A DNA stretch of 64,000 nt. Origin: Streptomyces cyaneofuscatus. GTDB taxonomy: Bacteria; Actinomycetota; Actinomycetes; Streptomycetales; Streptomycetaceae. Below, one piece after another: positions 41,934-50,394 of this stretch. The notes under the pieces are model-generated. The model was given only the letters and a program-made list of their open reading frames with translations, did no database searches and was not told the DNA's origin. Location: positions 124,001-188,000 of the forward strand of contig NZ_JOEM01000010.1 in the NCBI RefSeq assembly GCF_000718135.1, given 5' to 3'. The position numbers and the translations under genes are program-made. The stretch's first letter is position 1. Each line of letters opens with the position of its first letter.

Positions 41934-43160
41934 ATGGCCGAGTTCACACTCGATCTCAACGACGACCAGAAGCAGGTCCGTGACTGGCTTCACGGCTTCG
42001 CGGCGGATGTGATCCGCCCCGCGGCCTCGGAGTGGGACGAGCGTGAGGAAACGCCCTGGCCCGTCATCCAGGAGGCGGCCAAGGTCGGCATCTACTCCCT
42101 CGATTTCTACGCCCAGCAGTTCTTCGACCCTACGGGGCTCGGCATCCCCATGGCCATGGAAGAGCTGTTCTGGGGCGACGCGGGTATCGCCCTCTCCATC
42201 GTCGGTACGGGCCTGGCGGCCGTCGGTGTCCTCGCCAACGGCACCGAGGAGCAGATCGGCACCTGGATCCCGCAGATGTACGGCGACGCGAACGACGTGA
42301 AGGTCGCCGCCTTCTGCTCCTCCGAACCCGACGCCGGATCCGACGTCGCCGCCATGCGCACGCGTGCCGTCTACGACGAGGCCAAGGACGAGTGGGTCCT
42401 CAACGGGACCAAGACCTGGGCGACCAACGGCGGCATAGCCAACGTCCACGTGGTGGTCGCCGTCGTCGACGCGGACCTCGGCTCCAAGGGCCACGCCTCC
42501 TTCATCGTGCCGCCCGCCACCCCCGGCCTCTCCCAGGGCCAGAAGTTCAAGAAGCACGGCATCAGGGCCTCGCACACCGCCGAGGTGGTCCTGGAGGACG
42601 TCCGCGTCCCCGGCCACTGCCTGCTCGGCGGCAAGGAGAAGCTGGACGAGCGCCTCGCCCGCGCCCGGGAGCGCGCCAAGTCCGGCGGCGAGCGGGTCAA
42701 GAACGCGGCGATGGCCACCTTCGAGGCCTCCCGCCCGGCCGTCGGCGCCATGGCCGTGGGCACTGCCCGTGCCGCGTACGAGGTGGCCCTGGACTACGCC
42801 AAGACGCGCAGCCAGTTCGGCCGCCCGATCATCGACAACCAGGGCATCGCCTTCCAGCTCGCCGACATGCGCACCCAGATCGACGCGGCCCGGCTGCTGG
42901 TCTGGCGTGCCTCCTGGATGGCGACCACCGGGAAGCCGTTCACCTCGGCGGAGGGCTCCATGTCGAAGCTCTACGCCAGCGAGACCGCCAAGAAGGTCAC
43001 CGCGCAGGCCATCCAGATCCTCGGCGGCAACGGCTTCACCCGCGAGTACCCGGTGGAGCGGATGCACCGGGACGCCGCGATCTACACCATCTTCGAGGGC
43101 ACCAGCGAGATCCAGCGCCTGGTGATCGCCCGCACGCTGTCGGGCATGCCGATCCGCTAG
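41934..43160 (+). CDS. Acyl-CoA dehydrogenase
   Basis: 408 aa from ATG 41934 (MAEFTLDLNDDQKQVRDWLHGFAADV), with GGAGGGG upstream. FAD flavoenzyme introducing the alpha-beta double bond in fatty acyl-CoA. FCSSEPDAGSD is the FAD-binding loop, WVLNGTKTWATNGGIA follows, and TIFEGTSEIQRLVIARTLSG closes the C-terminal domain; the Glu of FEGTSE is at the catalytic-base position of many family members. Nearest in length to medium- or long-chain enzymes. Probably controlled by the divergent TetR. Confidence 0.93.
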   Translation: MAEFTLDLNDDQKQVRDWLHGFAADVIRPAASEWDEREETPWPVIQEAAKVGIYSLDFYAQQFFDPTGLGIPMAMEELFWGDAGIALSIVGTGLAAVGVLANGTEEQIGTWIPQMYGDANDVKVAAFCSSEPDAGSDVAAMRTRAVYDEAKDEWVLNGTKTWATNGGIANVHVVVAVVDADLGSKGHASFIVPPATPGLSQGQKFKKHGIRASHTAEVVLEDVRVPGHCLLGGKEKLDERLARARERAKSGGERVKNAAMATFEASRPAVGAMAVGTARAAYEVALDYAKTRSQFGRPIIDNQGIAFQLADMRTQIDAARLLVWRASWMATTGKPFTSAEGSMSKLYASETAKKVTAQAIQILGGNGFTREYPVERMHRDAAIYTIFEGTSEIQRLVIARTLSGMPIR

Positions 43161-43174
43161 CGGGCATGCCCGAC

Positions 43175-43204
43175 AAGGGGGGCCGTCCGAGGACGGCCCC
43201 CCTT
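43175..43204. terminator. Bidirectional hairpin terminator
   Basis: Perfect 14-bp arms AAGGGGGGCCGTCC (43175-43188) and GGACGGCCCCCCTT (43191-43204) between the convergent acyl-CoA dehydrogenase and glutathione peroxidase genes. Confidence 0.85.
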
Positions 43205-43215
43205 CACACCATCAC

Positions 43216-43704
43216 TCAGCCGGGCAGCTGCGCCTCGATCGCCGTCACGACCTCCGTCGACTCCGGCTCGCTGCGCGGGCGGATCCGGGCCACCGGCTCA
43301 CCGGCCGGCGAGATCACGAACTTCTCGAAGTTCCACTGGACGTCCCCGGCCTCCCCGTCCGCGTCCGCCAGCTTCGTCAGCTCCGCGTACAGCGGGTGCC
43401 GGCCGGCCCCGTTCACCTCGATCTTCTCCAGGAGCGGGAAGGTCACGCCGTACGTCGTCGAGCAGAAGGTCTCGATCTCCTCGGCGCTTCCCGGCTCCTG
43501 CCCGGCGAACTGGTTGCACGGCACACCGAGCACCGTCAGCCCCCGGTCCCCGTACGCCTGCTGCAGCCGCTCCAGGCCCTCGTACTGCGGCGTGAGCCCG
43601 CACTTGGACGCCACGTTCACCAGCAGGACGGTCCGGCCGCTCCAGGCGCCCAGGGTGGTCGGCTCACCGGCGAGGGTGTGCAGCGGAATGTCGTGCAGCG
43701 TCAT
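43216..43704 (-). CDS. Glutathione peroxidase-family peroxidase (Cys type)
   Basis: 162 aa from ATG 43704 (MTLHDIPLHTLAGEP), with CAGGGAGAG upstream. Thioredoxin fold; peroxidatic C35 in LLVNVASKCGLTPQY (Cys, not selenocysteine), then GVPCNQFAGQEPGS with Gln, and VQWNFEKFVI with Trp-Asn, completing the tetrad. A second Cys near residue 83 (ETFCSTTYGV) could be the resolving one. Streptomyces use mycothiol rather than glutathione, so thioredoxin is the likelier reductant. Cytosolic. Confidence 0.93.
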   Translation of the reverse strand: MTLHDIPLHTLAGEPTTLGAWSGRTVLLVNVASKCGLTPQYEGLERLQQAYGDRGLTVLGVPCNQFAGQEPGSAEEIETFCSTTYGVTFPLLEKIEVNGAGRHPLYAELTKLADADGEAGDVQWNFEKFVISPAGEPVARIRPRSEPESTEVVTAIEAQLPG

Positions 43705-43755
43705 GAAGCTCTCCCTGATCATCGCGTGCGTGGTGCCCATTGTGCCGCCCGCTGC

Positions 43756-44280
43756 TCATGGGGCGGCGAGCTCCTTGTAGTAGAAGGTGGTCGGCTTCAG
43801 GCTGCCCGCCGGGTCGGCCGCGTATCCCGGCACGGACCCCACTTCCGTCCAGCCCGCCTTGCAGTAGACCTGCTCGGCCAGGCTGCCGCTCTCGGTGTCC
43901 AGGATCAGCAGGGTGATGCCCTCGACCTGCGCGTACGCCTCCACGGCGTCCAGCAGCGCCCGCCCGAGCCCCTGGCCGCGCGCGGCGGGGCGGACCATCA
44001 GCTTGGCGACCTCGGCGCGGTGCCGGGCGTTCGGCAGCGGCGCCCGGACCAGGGCGATGGTCCCGGCGACCCGGCCGCCCTCCCGGGCGATCCAGATGGA
44101 GACCTCCCCGGACTCCACGGCGCCCGCGCGCTCCCGCCACCAGACGGCGGCCTTCTCCCGGTCCAGCGGGGCCAGGAAGCCCACCGAGGAGCCCTCCTCG
44201 ACGGTCTCCACGAGCAGCTCGGCCATCTCATCGGCGTACGTGACCAGCTCGGGGCCGGACACGTGGACGATCTCGGTCAT
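43756..44280 (-). CDS. GNAT-family N-acetyltransferase
   Basis: 174 aa from ATG 44280 (MTEIVHVSGPELVTYADEMAELLVETVEEG). Motif A VAKLMVRPAARGQGLGRALLDAVEAYAQ is the acetyl-CoA loop; GITLLILDTESGSLAEQVYCKAGWTEVGSVPGYA is motif B with the usual C-terminal fold. Acceptor not inferable. Same strand as the peroxidase, 51 bp upstream of it, so possibly co-transcribed. Confidence 0.88.
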   Translation of the reverse strand: MTEIVHVSGPELVTYADEMAELLVETVEEGSSVGFLAPLDREKAAVWWRERAGAVESGEVSIWIAREGGRVAGTIALVRAPLPNARHRAEVAKLMVRPAARGQGLGRALLDAVEAYAQVEGITLLILDTESGSLAEQVYCKAGWTEVGSVPGYAADPAGSLKPTTFYYKELAAP

Positions 44281-44425
44281 GCGCAAGGGTCCTTTCACAA
44301 CGGAACAGTCGGGAGGGGTACGGGACTCGGGGCCGGACGCCGACGTGATCCGGCTCCTCCGCCGTAACCCTCCTCCCCGAATGGTGTCCCCGGTATGCGG
44401 GAGGCGTCGACAGGGGAGAGCGCGT

Positions 44426-45391
44426 TCAGGCCTCCCTCTCGCCACCGGTGCCGTGGGCGCGCCGGAGGCCCACCCGCCGCCAGACCGCCCGCTGGATCTT
44501 GAGCACGGCCGCGCCCACCACGATCAGCACCACGATGTTCACCACGAGCTGGACGAGCGAACCCCAGGCGTCGGGCCAGCTGGTGAACGCGGTGGAGACC
44601 GCGATGTCCGCGGCGGCCGGGATCGTCGTGACAGAGATGAACACGCCGAGCAGCGCGCTCGTCCTGGCCTCGGTCAGCGACACGATCCCGACGATCCCGG
44701 CCAGGGTGGCGACGGCGATGGAGAAGAAGTTCGGTGTGTTGATCAGGTTGGAGACGGGGCGCAGCCCCCGGTCGAACGCGTCCGACTCCAGGCCGAAGCC
44801 ACGGATGAGGAGACTGAAGAGGAAGGTGACGACGATCGTCAGAAGGAAACCCGTCCCCAGCGCGAAGAGGCCGCGCCGCACCATGGCCCCGTGTCTCCGG
44901 TCGATCCCGAGCGCCACGGCGACGATCGCCCCGTACTCGGGCCCGACGACCATGGCTGCCACGATCAGGATCTGCGAGTTGGTGACGATACCGACCGAAC
45001 CGATCATTCCCGCGATGACGAGATAGAGGTAGAAGCTCGGCCGGTACCGGCCCTCCGCCCGGATGCGTGCCTCGACCTGCTCCCAGACCGGCGCCCCTCG
45101 CAGCGGTCCGAGCGCCCGCCGCCCGTCTTCCGCGGCCGCGCTGGCGAAGGCCATGTCCACCGGTTCGATGACCAGCGAGCCCCGCTGGTCGACCCGCAGG
45201 GTCCGCAGCCGGTGCAGGACCTCGTTGGCCGCCCCGGTCAGGACGTCGCAGGCGATGGAGTCGCCGTCGGGATGACGGGCGGCGTCCCGACGCACGATCA
45301 GGTTGAGCACACACGGATCGTCCGCGAGCAGGCCGACGGCCTCGTCGGTGAGGTCGGGCGGGCTCACCGCGCGGATGTGGATCATGTCCAT
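44426..45391 (-). CDS. DUF389 membrane protein
   Basis: 321 aa. Soluble N-terminal ~115 residues (MIHIRAVSPPDLTDEAVGLLADDPCVLNLIVRRDAA), then the DUF389 membrane core of about six helices: FYLYLVIAGMIGSVGIVTNSQILIVAAMVVGPEYGAIVAVALGI, FLLTIVVTFLFSLLIRGF, SLTEARTSALLGVFISVTTIPAAADIAVSTAF. The asymmetric N-domain/membrane split is standard. Function of the family is unknown; a transporter or channel is the usual guess. Its promoter side faces the small Cys4 protein gene. Confidence 0.88.
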   Translation of the reverse strand: MDMIHIRAVSPPDLTDEAVGLLADDPCVLNLIVRRDAARHPDGDSIACDVLTGAANEVLHRLRTLRVDQRGSLVIEPVDMAFASAAAEDGRRALGPLRGAPVWEQVEARIRAEGRYRPSFYLYLVIAGMIGSVGIVTNSQILIVAAMVVGPEYGAIVAVALGIDRRHGAMVRRGLFALGTGFLLTIVVTFLFSLLIRGFGLESDAFDRGLRPVSNLINTPNFFSIAVATLAGIVGIVSLTEARTSALLGVFISVTTIPAAADIAVSTAFTSWPDAWGSLVQLVVNIVVLIVVGAAVLKIQRAVWRRVGLRRAHGTGGEREA

Positions 45392-45592
45392 ACCGCTACC
45401 TCCGCGGCTCCGGCTGCGGCTTCAGTTCCGGCTCCGGATCCGGCTCCGTGGGACGGAACTCCGCCCGGCCGGCGGCACGGGGGTCCCTCCAGTAACGCGG
45501 CCCCGGCCCCGTTCGGCAAACCGGGCATCCGCCGACCGTGGAGCCCGCCGCCCTCTCGGGCGGCCACGCGCCCGTACTGGGAGGATCGGGGC

Positions 45593-45841
45593 GTGGACAC
45601 TCCCGATGCCTTCCCCGAACCGCTGCCCGGGGCCGACGGGGCCGTAGCACCGGACCCGGTGGCCGAGGACACCCCGCCGCGCCGCCTGATCCGCTGCCGC
45701 CTCTGCGGCCGCCCCCTCACCGGCGCGGACTCCCGCCGCACCGGCCTCGGCCCGTCCTGCGACGCCAAACTGCACCCCGCGCCGCCGGACATCCGCACCC
45801 GCCGCCACGAGGTCGAGCAGGACCCGCTGCCGGGCACCTGA
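45593..45841 (+). CDS. Small zinc-ribbon-like protein (DUF6011 type)
   Basis: 82 aa from GTG 45593, preceded by GGGAGGATCGG. The only ordered part is residues ~35-60, RCRLCGRPLTGADSRRTGLGPSCDAKL, a CxxC...C metal-ribbon-like motif of the kind that also occurs as a module in plasmid and phage proteins. N- and C-terminal parts are Pro- and charge-rich and likely disordered. Nucleic-acid or protein binding is possible, but no role can be assigned. Lone gene between divergent DUF389 and convergent tesB. Confidence 0.65.
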   Translation: MDTPDAFPEPLPGADGAVAPDPVAEDTPPRRLIRCRLCGRPLTGADSRRTGLGPSCDAKLHPAPPDIRTRRHEVEQDPLPGT

Positions 45842-45848
45842 ACCGCGA

Positions 45849-45976
45849 TCAGCCGTCCGTCCCGCCCTCGGGCACCTCGTCCATCACCCGCGCGGCGAGC
45901 TCCAGGAACGCCTTGACCGAGCGGGAGAGCAACCGCCCCCGACACGGATCACACCGCTGCCCGCCAGACAGGGGAG
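45849..45976 (-). pseudogene. Possible decayed gene end after tesB
   Basis: In the minus-strand frame that stops at 45849, the last ~30 codons read RLLSRSVKAFLELAARVMDEVPEGG, which looks like the C-terminal helix of a LysR-type regulator. Nothing upstream in that frame continues the protein, because tesB occupies the DNA. Could be a remnant of a lost gene, or chance. Confidence 0.25.
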
Positions 45977-46849
45977 TCATCCGTCCAGTCGCCGGAACAG
46001 CCCCTCCTGCACCACCGACACGAGGAGCTGCCCCGACCGGTCGTAGATCCGGCCCCGGGCCAGACCGCGCCCGCCCGTCGCGATCGGCGACTCCTGGTCG
46101 TACAGGAACCACTCGTCCGCCCGGAACGGCCGGTGGAACCACATCGCGTGGTCCAGCGACGCCATGTCGAAGCCGCGCGGACCCCACAGCGGCTCGACCG
46201 GGATGCGCACCGCGTCCAGCAGCGTCATGTCGCTCGCGTACGTCAGCGCGCAGGTGTGCACCAGCGGGTCGTCGCCCAGCGGGCCGACCGCCCGCATCCA
46301 CACCGCGCTGCGCGGATCGGCGTCCTTGATCTCCTCCCGCGTCCAGCGCAGCCGGTCGACGTAACGGATGTCGAAGGGCTGGCGCCGGGCCATCCGCTCC
46401 AGCGCCTCAGGCAGTACGCCCAGGTGCTCGCGTACCTCCTCGGCGACCGTCGGCAGCTCCTCCGGGTCCGGGACGATCCGGGCCGGCGGCAGCTGGTGCT
46501 CGAAGCCCGCCTCCTCGGGGCGGTGGAAGGAGGCCGTCAGGTTGAAGATCGTCCGGCCCTCCTGGACGGCCGTGACCCGCCGGGTGGTGAAGGACCGGCC
46601 GTCCCGGACCCGCTCCACCTGGTAGACGATCGGCACGCCGGGGCGGCCCGGCCGCAGGAAGTAGGCGTGCAGCGAGTGCACCGGCCGCTCCCCGTCGGTG
46701 GTGCGGCCCGCCGCCACGAGTGCCTGGCCCGCGACCTGCCCGCCGAAGACCCGTTGCAGGGACTCCTCCGGGCTGCGGCCGCGGAAGATGTTGACCTCGA
46801 TCCGCTCCAGGTCGAGAAGGTCGACCAGGCGCTCGGCCGGATTCGTCAT
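45977..46849 (-). CDS. tesB: Acyl-CoA thioesterase II
   Basis: 290 aa from ATG 46849 (MTNPAERLVDLLDLERIEVNIFRGRSPE). Double-hotdog fold: FGGQVAGQALVAAGRTTDGERPVHSLHAYFLRPG is the first repeat's signature, TCALTYASDMTLLDAVRIP and SLDHAMWFHRPFRADEWFLYDQESPIATGGRGLARGRIYD the second, with Asp (about 208), Ser/Thr and Gln of the catalytic network. Hydrolyses medium- to long-chain acyl-CoA to free acid. Cytosolic. Placed 46 bp downstream of the helicase on the same strand. Confidence 0.93.
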   Translation of the reverse strand: MTNPAERLVDLLDLERIEVNIFRGRSPEESLQRVFGGQVAGQALVAAGRTTDGERPVHSLHAYFLRPGRPGVPIVYQVERVRDGRSFTTRRVTAVQEGRTIFNLTASFHRPEEAGFEHQLPPARIVPDPEELPTVAEEVREHLGVLPEALERMARRQPFDIRYVDRLRWTREEIKDADPRSAVWMRAVGPLGDDPLVHTCALTYASDMTLLDAVRIPVEPLWGPRGFDMASLDHAMWFHRPFRADEWFLYDQESPIATGGRGLARGRIYDRSGQLLVSVVQEGLFRRLDG

Positions 46850-46895
46850 GCCGTACCTCTCCGCTTCCGCGTCCACTCGCTCACCAGGGGGTCTC

Positions 46896-49409
46896 TCACA
46901 GCTGGCCGACCTTCGTGACCCGGACGACCGCCCGGCCCTCCTCGTCGGACGCGGTCAGGTCCACCTCGGCCTGGATGCCCCAGTCGTGGTCGCCCGCCGG
47001 GTCCGCGAACGCCTGCCAGACCCGCCACAGCCCGTGCGCCGGGTCCTCCTCGATCTTCAGCAGTTTCGGGCCGCGCGCGTCCGGACCGGTGCCGATCTCC
47101 TCGTGCGCGTCCCAGTACGCGTCCAGCGCCTCGCCCCACGCGTCCTCGTCCCACCCGGAGTCGCCGTCGAGCTCGCCCAGGTCCCGCGCCCGGTCCAGCG
47201 CGGCCAGCTCCACCCGCCGGAACATCGCGTTGCGCACCAGCACCCGGAAGGCGCGCGGGTTCGCCGTGACCGGCTTGACCTCGTCCGCCTTCTCCTGTGC
47301 CTGCTCGGCCGTCTCCACCTCGGGGTTGGCCAGCTGCTCCCACTCGTCCAGCAGACTGGAGTCCACCTGGCGCACCATCTCGCCGAGCCAGGAGATCAGG
47401 TCCTGGAGGTCCTCGGACTTCACGTCGTCCGGGATCGTGTGCTCCAGCGCCTTGTACGCGCTCGCCAGATACCGCAGCACGATCCCCTCGGTCCGGGCCA
47501 GCTCGTAGTGCGAGGTGAACTCGGTGAAGGTCATGGCCCGTTCGTACATGTCCCGGATCACCGACTTCGGCGACACCGGGTGGTCGTTCACCCACGGGTG
47601 GCTCGTGCGGTACACGTCGTAGGCGTGCCACAGCAGCTCGCTCAGCGGCTTGGGGTACGTGACCTCCTGGAGCAGCTCCATCCGCTCCTCGTACTCGATC
47701 CCGTCGGCCTTCATCTGCCCCACGGCCTCGCCGCGCGCCTTGTTCTGCTGGGCAGCGAGGATCTGCCGGGGATCGTCCAGCGTCGACTCGACGACGGAGA
47801 CCATGTCCAGCGCGTACGACGGGGATTCGGCGTCCAGCAGGTCGAACGCGGCCAGCGCGAACGTGGAGAGCGGCTGGTTCAGCGCGAAGTCCTGCTGGAG
47901 GTCGACCGTGAGGCGCACGATCCGCCCCTCGGCGTCCGGCGTCTCCAGCTGCTCCACCACCCCGCCGTCCAGCAGCGAGCGGTAGATGGCGATGGCCCGG
48001 CGGATGTGCCGCAGCTGCGCCCGGCGCGGCTCGTGGTTGTCCTCCAGCAGGTGCCGCATCGCCTCGAAGGCGTTGCCGGGACGGGCGATGACCGCGAGCA
48101 GCATCGTGTGCGTGACCCGGAAGCGGGAGCTCAGCGGCTCCGGCTCGGACTGGATCAGCTTGTCGAACGTGGTCTCCGACCAGGCGACGAACCCCTCGGG
48201 CGCCTTCTTGCGGACCACCTTGCGCTTCTTCTTCGGGTCGTCGCCCGCCTTCTTGACGGCCTTCTCGTTCTCGATGACGTGCTCGGGGGCCTGCGCCACG
48301 ACGAACCCGGCCGTGTCGAACCCGGCCCGCCCGGCGCGCCCCGCGATCTGGTGGAACTCCCGCGCGCGCAGCGTCCGCACCCGGGTCCCGTCGTACTTGG
48401 TGAGGGCCGTGAACAGCACCGTACGGATGGGTACGTTGACGCCGACGCCGAGCGTGTCCGTACCGCAGATCACCTTCAGCAGGCCGGCCTGGGCCAGCTT
48501 CTCAACCAGGCGGCGGTACTTGGGCAGCATGCCCGCGTGGTGCACGCCGATGCCGTGGCGCACGTACCGGGAGAGGTTCTGGCCGAACTTGGTGGTGAAG
48601 CGGAAGCTGCCGATCAGATCGGCGATCTTCTCCTTCTCCTCCTTCGTGCACATGTTGATGCTCATCAGCGACTGCGCCCGCTCCACCGCCGCCGCCTGGG
48701 TGAAGTGCACGATGTAGACCGGCGACTGCCGGGTGTCCAGCAGCTCGGTGAGCGTCTCGGTGATCGGCGTGAAGCGGTACTCGTAGCTCAGCGGCACCGG
48801 ACGGGTCGCCGAGCGCACCACGGAGGTGGGCCGGCCGGTGCGCCGGGTCAGGTCCTTCTCGAACATCGCGACGTCGCCGAGCGTCGCCGACATCAGCACG
48901 AACTGCGCCTGCGGCAGCTCCAGCAGCGGGATCTGCCAGGCCCAGCCGCGGTCCGGCTCGGCGTAGAAGTGGAACTCGTCCATCACGACCTGGCCGATGT
49001 CGGCGTACTTCCCGTCGCGCAGCGCGATGGAGGCCAGCACCTCGGCCGTACAGCAGATCACCGGGGCGTCCGCGTTGACCGAGGCGTCACCGGTGAGCAT
49101 CCCGACGTTCTCGGTGCCGAAGAGCTTGCACAGGTCGAAGAACTTCTCCGAGACCAGCGCCTTGATCGGCGCGGTGTAGAAGGTGACCTTGTCCTGGGCC
49201 AGCGCGGTGAAGTGCGCGGCCGCCGCCACCAGGCTCTTGCCCGAGCCGGTCGGGGTGGAAAGGATCACGTTCGCCCCGGACACCACCTCGATCAGCGCCT
49301 CCTCCTGAGCCGGATACAGCGTGATGCCCTGGCTCTCGGTCCATGACGAGAAGGCCTCGAAGAGGGCGTCGGGGTCGGCGGTCTGGGGAAGCTGGTCGAT
49401 GAGGGTCAC
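46896..49409 (-). CDS. DEAD/DEAH-box helicase with DUF3516 (Ski2-like)
   Basis: 837 aa from GTG 49409 (VTLIDQLPQTADPDALFEAF). Superfamily 2: Walker A STPTGSGKSL (about 50-60), APIKALVSEKFFDL (Ia), TGDASVNADAPVICCTAEVL (Ib), MDEFHFY as motif II in DEFH form, MSATLG (III), a GIGVHHAGMLPKYRRLVEKLAQAGLLKVICGTDTLGVGVNVPIRTV block (IV-V) and QIAGRAGRAG (VI). The C-terminal half is DUF3516, found only in actinobacterial members. Ski2/Mtr4-like architecture suggests RNA unwinding in turnover. A lysine-rich patch (KKAGDDPKKKRKVVRKKAPEG) near residue 410 may contact nucleic acid. Confidence 0.92.
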   Translation of the reverse strand: MTLIDQLPQTADPDALFEAFSSWTESQGITLYPAQEEALIEVVSGANVILSTPTGSGKSLVAAAAHFTALAQDKVTFYTAPIKALVSEKFFDLCKLFGTENVGMLTGDASVNADAPVICCTAEVLASIALRDGKYADIGQVVMDEFHFYAEPDRGWAWQIPLLELPQAQFVLMSATLGDVAMFEKDLTRRTGRPTSVVRSATRPVPLSYEYRFTPITETLTELLDTRQSPVYIVHFTQAAAVERAQSLMSINMCTKEEKEKIADLIGSFRFTTKFGQNLSRYVRHGIGVHHAGMLPKYRRLVEKLAQAGLLKVICGTDTLGVGVNVPIRTVLFTALTKYDGTRVRTLRAREFHQIAGRAGRAGFDTAGFVVAQAPEHVIENEKAVKKAGDDPKKKRKVVRKKAPEGFVAWSETTFDKLIQSEPEPLSSRFRVTHTMLLAVIARPGNAFEAMRHLLEDNHEPRRAQLRHIRRAIAIYRSLLDGGVVEQLETPDAEGRIVRLTVDLQQDFALNQPLSTFALAAFDLLDAESPSYALDMVSVVESTLDDPRQILAAQQNKARGEAVGQMKADGIEYEERMELLQEVTYPKPLSELLWHAYDVYRTSHPWVNDHPVSPKSVIRDMYERAMTFTEFTSHYELARTEGIVLRYLASAYKALEHTIPDDVKSEDLQDLISWLGEMVRQVDSSLLDEWEQLANPEVETAEQAQEKADEVKPVTANPRAFRVLVRNAMFRRVELAALDRARDLGELDGDSGWDEDAWGEALDAYWDAHEEIGTGPDARGPKLLKIEEDPAHGLWRVWQAFADPAGDHDWGIQAEVDLTASDEEGRAVVRVTKVGQL

Positions 49410-49546
49410 GCCCCCATCTTGCCTGTCTTCGGACCGGATGAGGGAACCGGCGGGCACCACCAAGATCATGGGCGATACGCTGCGCACTCAACCAGCCCGC
49501 GCCGTACCGGTGATGGGCACACCACGCTCTGGGGGCGGAACAAGCC

Positions 49547-50338
49547 ATGATGGGACCGGCACACTCTCTGTCAGGGGCAGCGGCCTGGCTGGGGGTGGGC
49601 GCGGCGGCCGCCGCCGCGGGCCACACGATGCCCTGGCCCGTCCTGGTCGTCGGGGCGCTGATCTGCGCGGGAGCCGCGCTCGCCCCCGACCTCGACCACA
49701 AGTCCGCGACCATCTCGCGCGCCTTCGGCCCGTTGTCGAAGGGGCTCTGCGAGGTCACCGACAAGATCTCCTACGCCGTCTACAAGGCCACCAAGAGCAA
49801 GGCCGACCCCCGCCGCACCGGCGGCCACCGGACCCTGACCCACACCTGGTTCTTCGCCGTCCTGATGGGCGCCGGCTGCTCCTTCGCCGCCATCACCGGC
49901 GGGCGCTGGGCGGTCCTCGCGATCCTCTTCGTCCACCTGGTGCTCGCCGTCGAGGGCCTGCTCTGGCGCGCCGCCCGGGTCTCCAGCGACGTCCTCGTCT
50001 GGCTGCTCGGCGCCACCAGCGCCTGGATCCTCGCCGGGGTCCTGGACCAGCCCGGCAACGGCGCCGGCTGGCTCTTCGACGCCCCCGGACAGGAGTACAT
50101 GTGGCTCGGGCTGCCCATCGTGCTGGGCGCCCTGGTCCACGACATCGGGGACGCGCTGACCGTCTCGGGCTGCCCGATCCTGTGGCCGCTGCCGATCGGC
50201 GGCAAGCGCTGGTACCCGCTCGGCCCTCCGAAGTTCATGCGGTTCCGGGCCGGCAGCTGGGTGGAGATCAAGGTGCTGATGCCCGCGTTCATGGTGCTCG
50301 GGGGAGTGGGCGGGGCGGCCGCCCTCAACTACATATGA
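49547..50338 (+). CDS. YdjM-family (DUF457) membrane metal-dependent hydrolase
   Basis: 263 aa, about five helices. Opens MMGPAHSLSGAAAWLGVGAAAAA, and contains LAPDLDHKSATISRAFGPLSKGL and HRTLTHTWFFAVLMGAG, the D-x-D-H and H-x-x-x-T-H metal motifs of the DUF457/LexA-regulated YdjM family, with a further conserved VHDIGDALTVSG. Inner-membrane protein; in E. coli ydjM is SOS-induced, but I do not see a LexA box here. Divergent from the helicase by 137 bp and followed by a DNA ligase in the same direction. Confidence 0.88.
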   Translation: MMGPAHSLSGAAAWLGVGAAAAAAGHTMPWPVLVVGALICAGAALAPDLDHKSATISRAFGPLSKGLCEVTDKISYAVYKATKSKADPRRTGGHRTLTHTWFFAVLMGAGCSFAAITGGRWAVLAILFVHLVLAVEGLLWRAARVSSDVLVWLLGATSAWILAGVLDQPGNGAGWLFDAPGQEYMWLGLPIVLGALVHDIGDALTVSGCPILWPLPIGGKRWYPLGPPKFMRFRAGSWVEIKVLMPAFMVLGGVGGAAALNYI

Positions 50339-50394
50339 CGCACCGCTCGTGTCGCGGACGGGCGGTCCGCCCGGCCCCGTAGCACCATGGCCGC

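Noticed and set aside
46846..47631. A 261-codon minus-strand frame within the helicase gene
   Set aside because: Very Gly/Arg-rich shadow of the helicase reading frame.
49410..49546. A LexA box before the YdjM-family gene
   Set aside because: No GAAC-N4-GTTC-type SOS box is visible in the divergent region.
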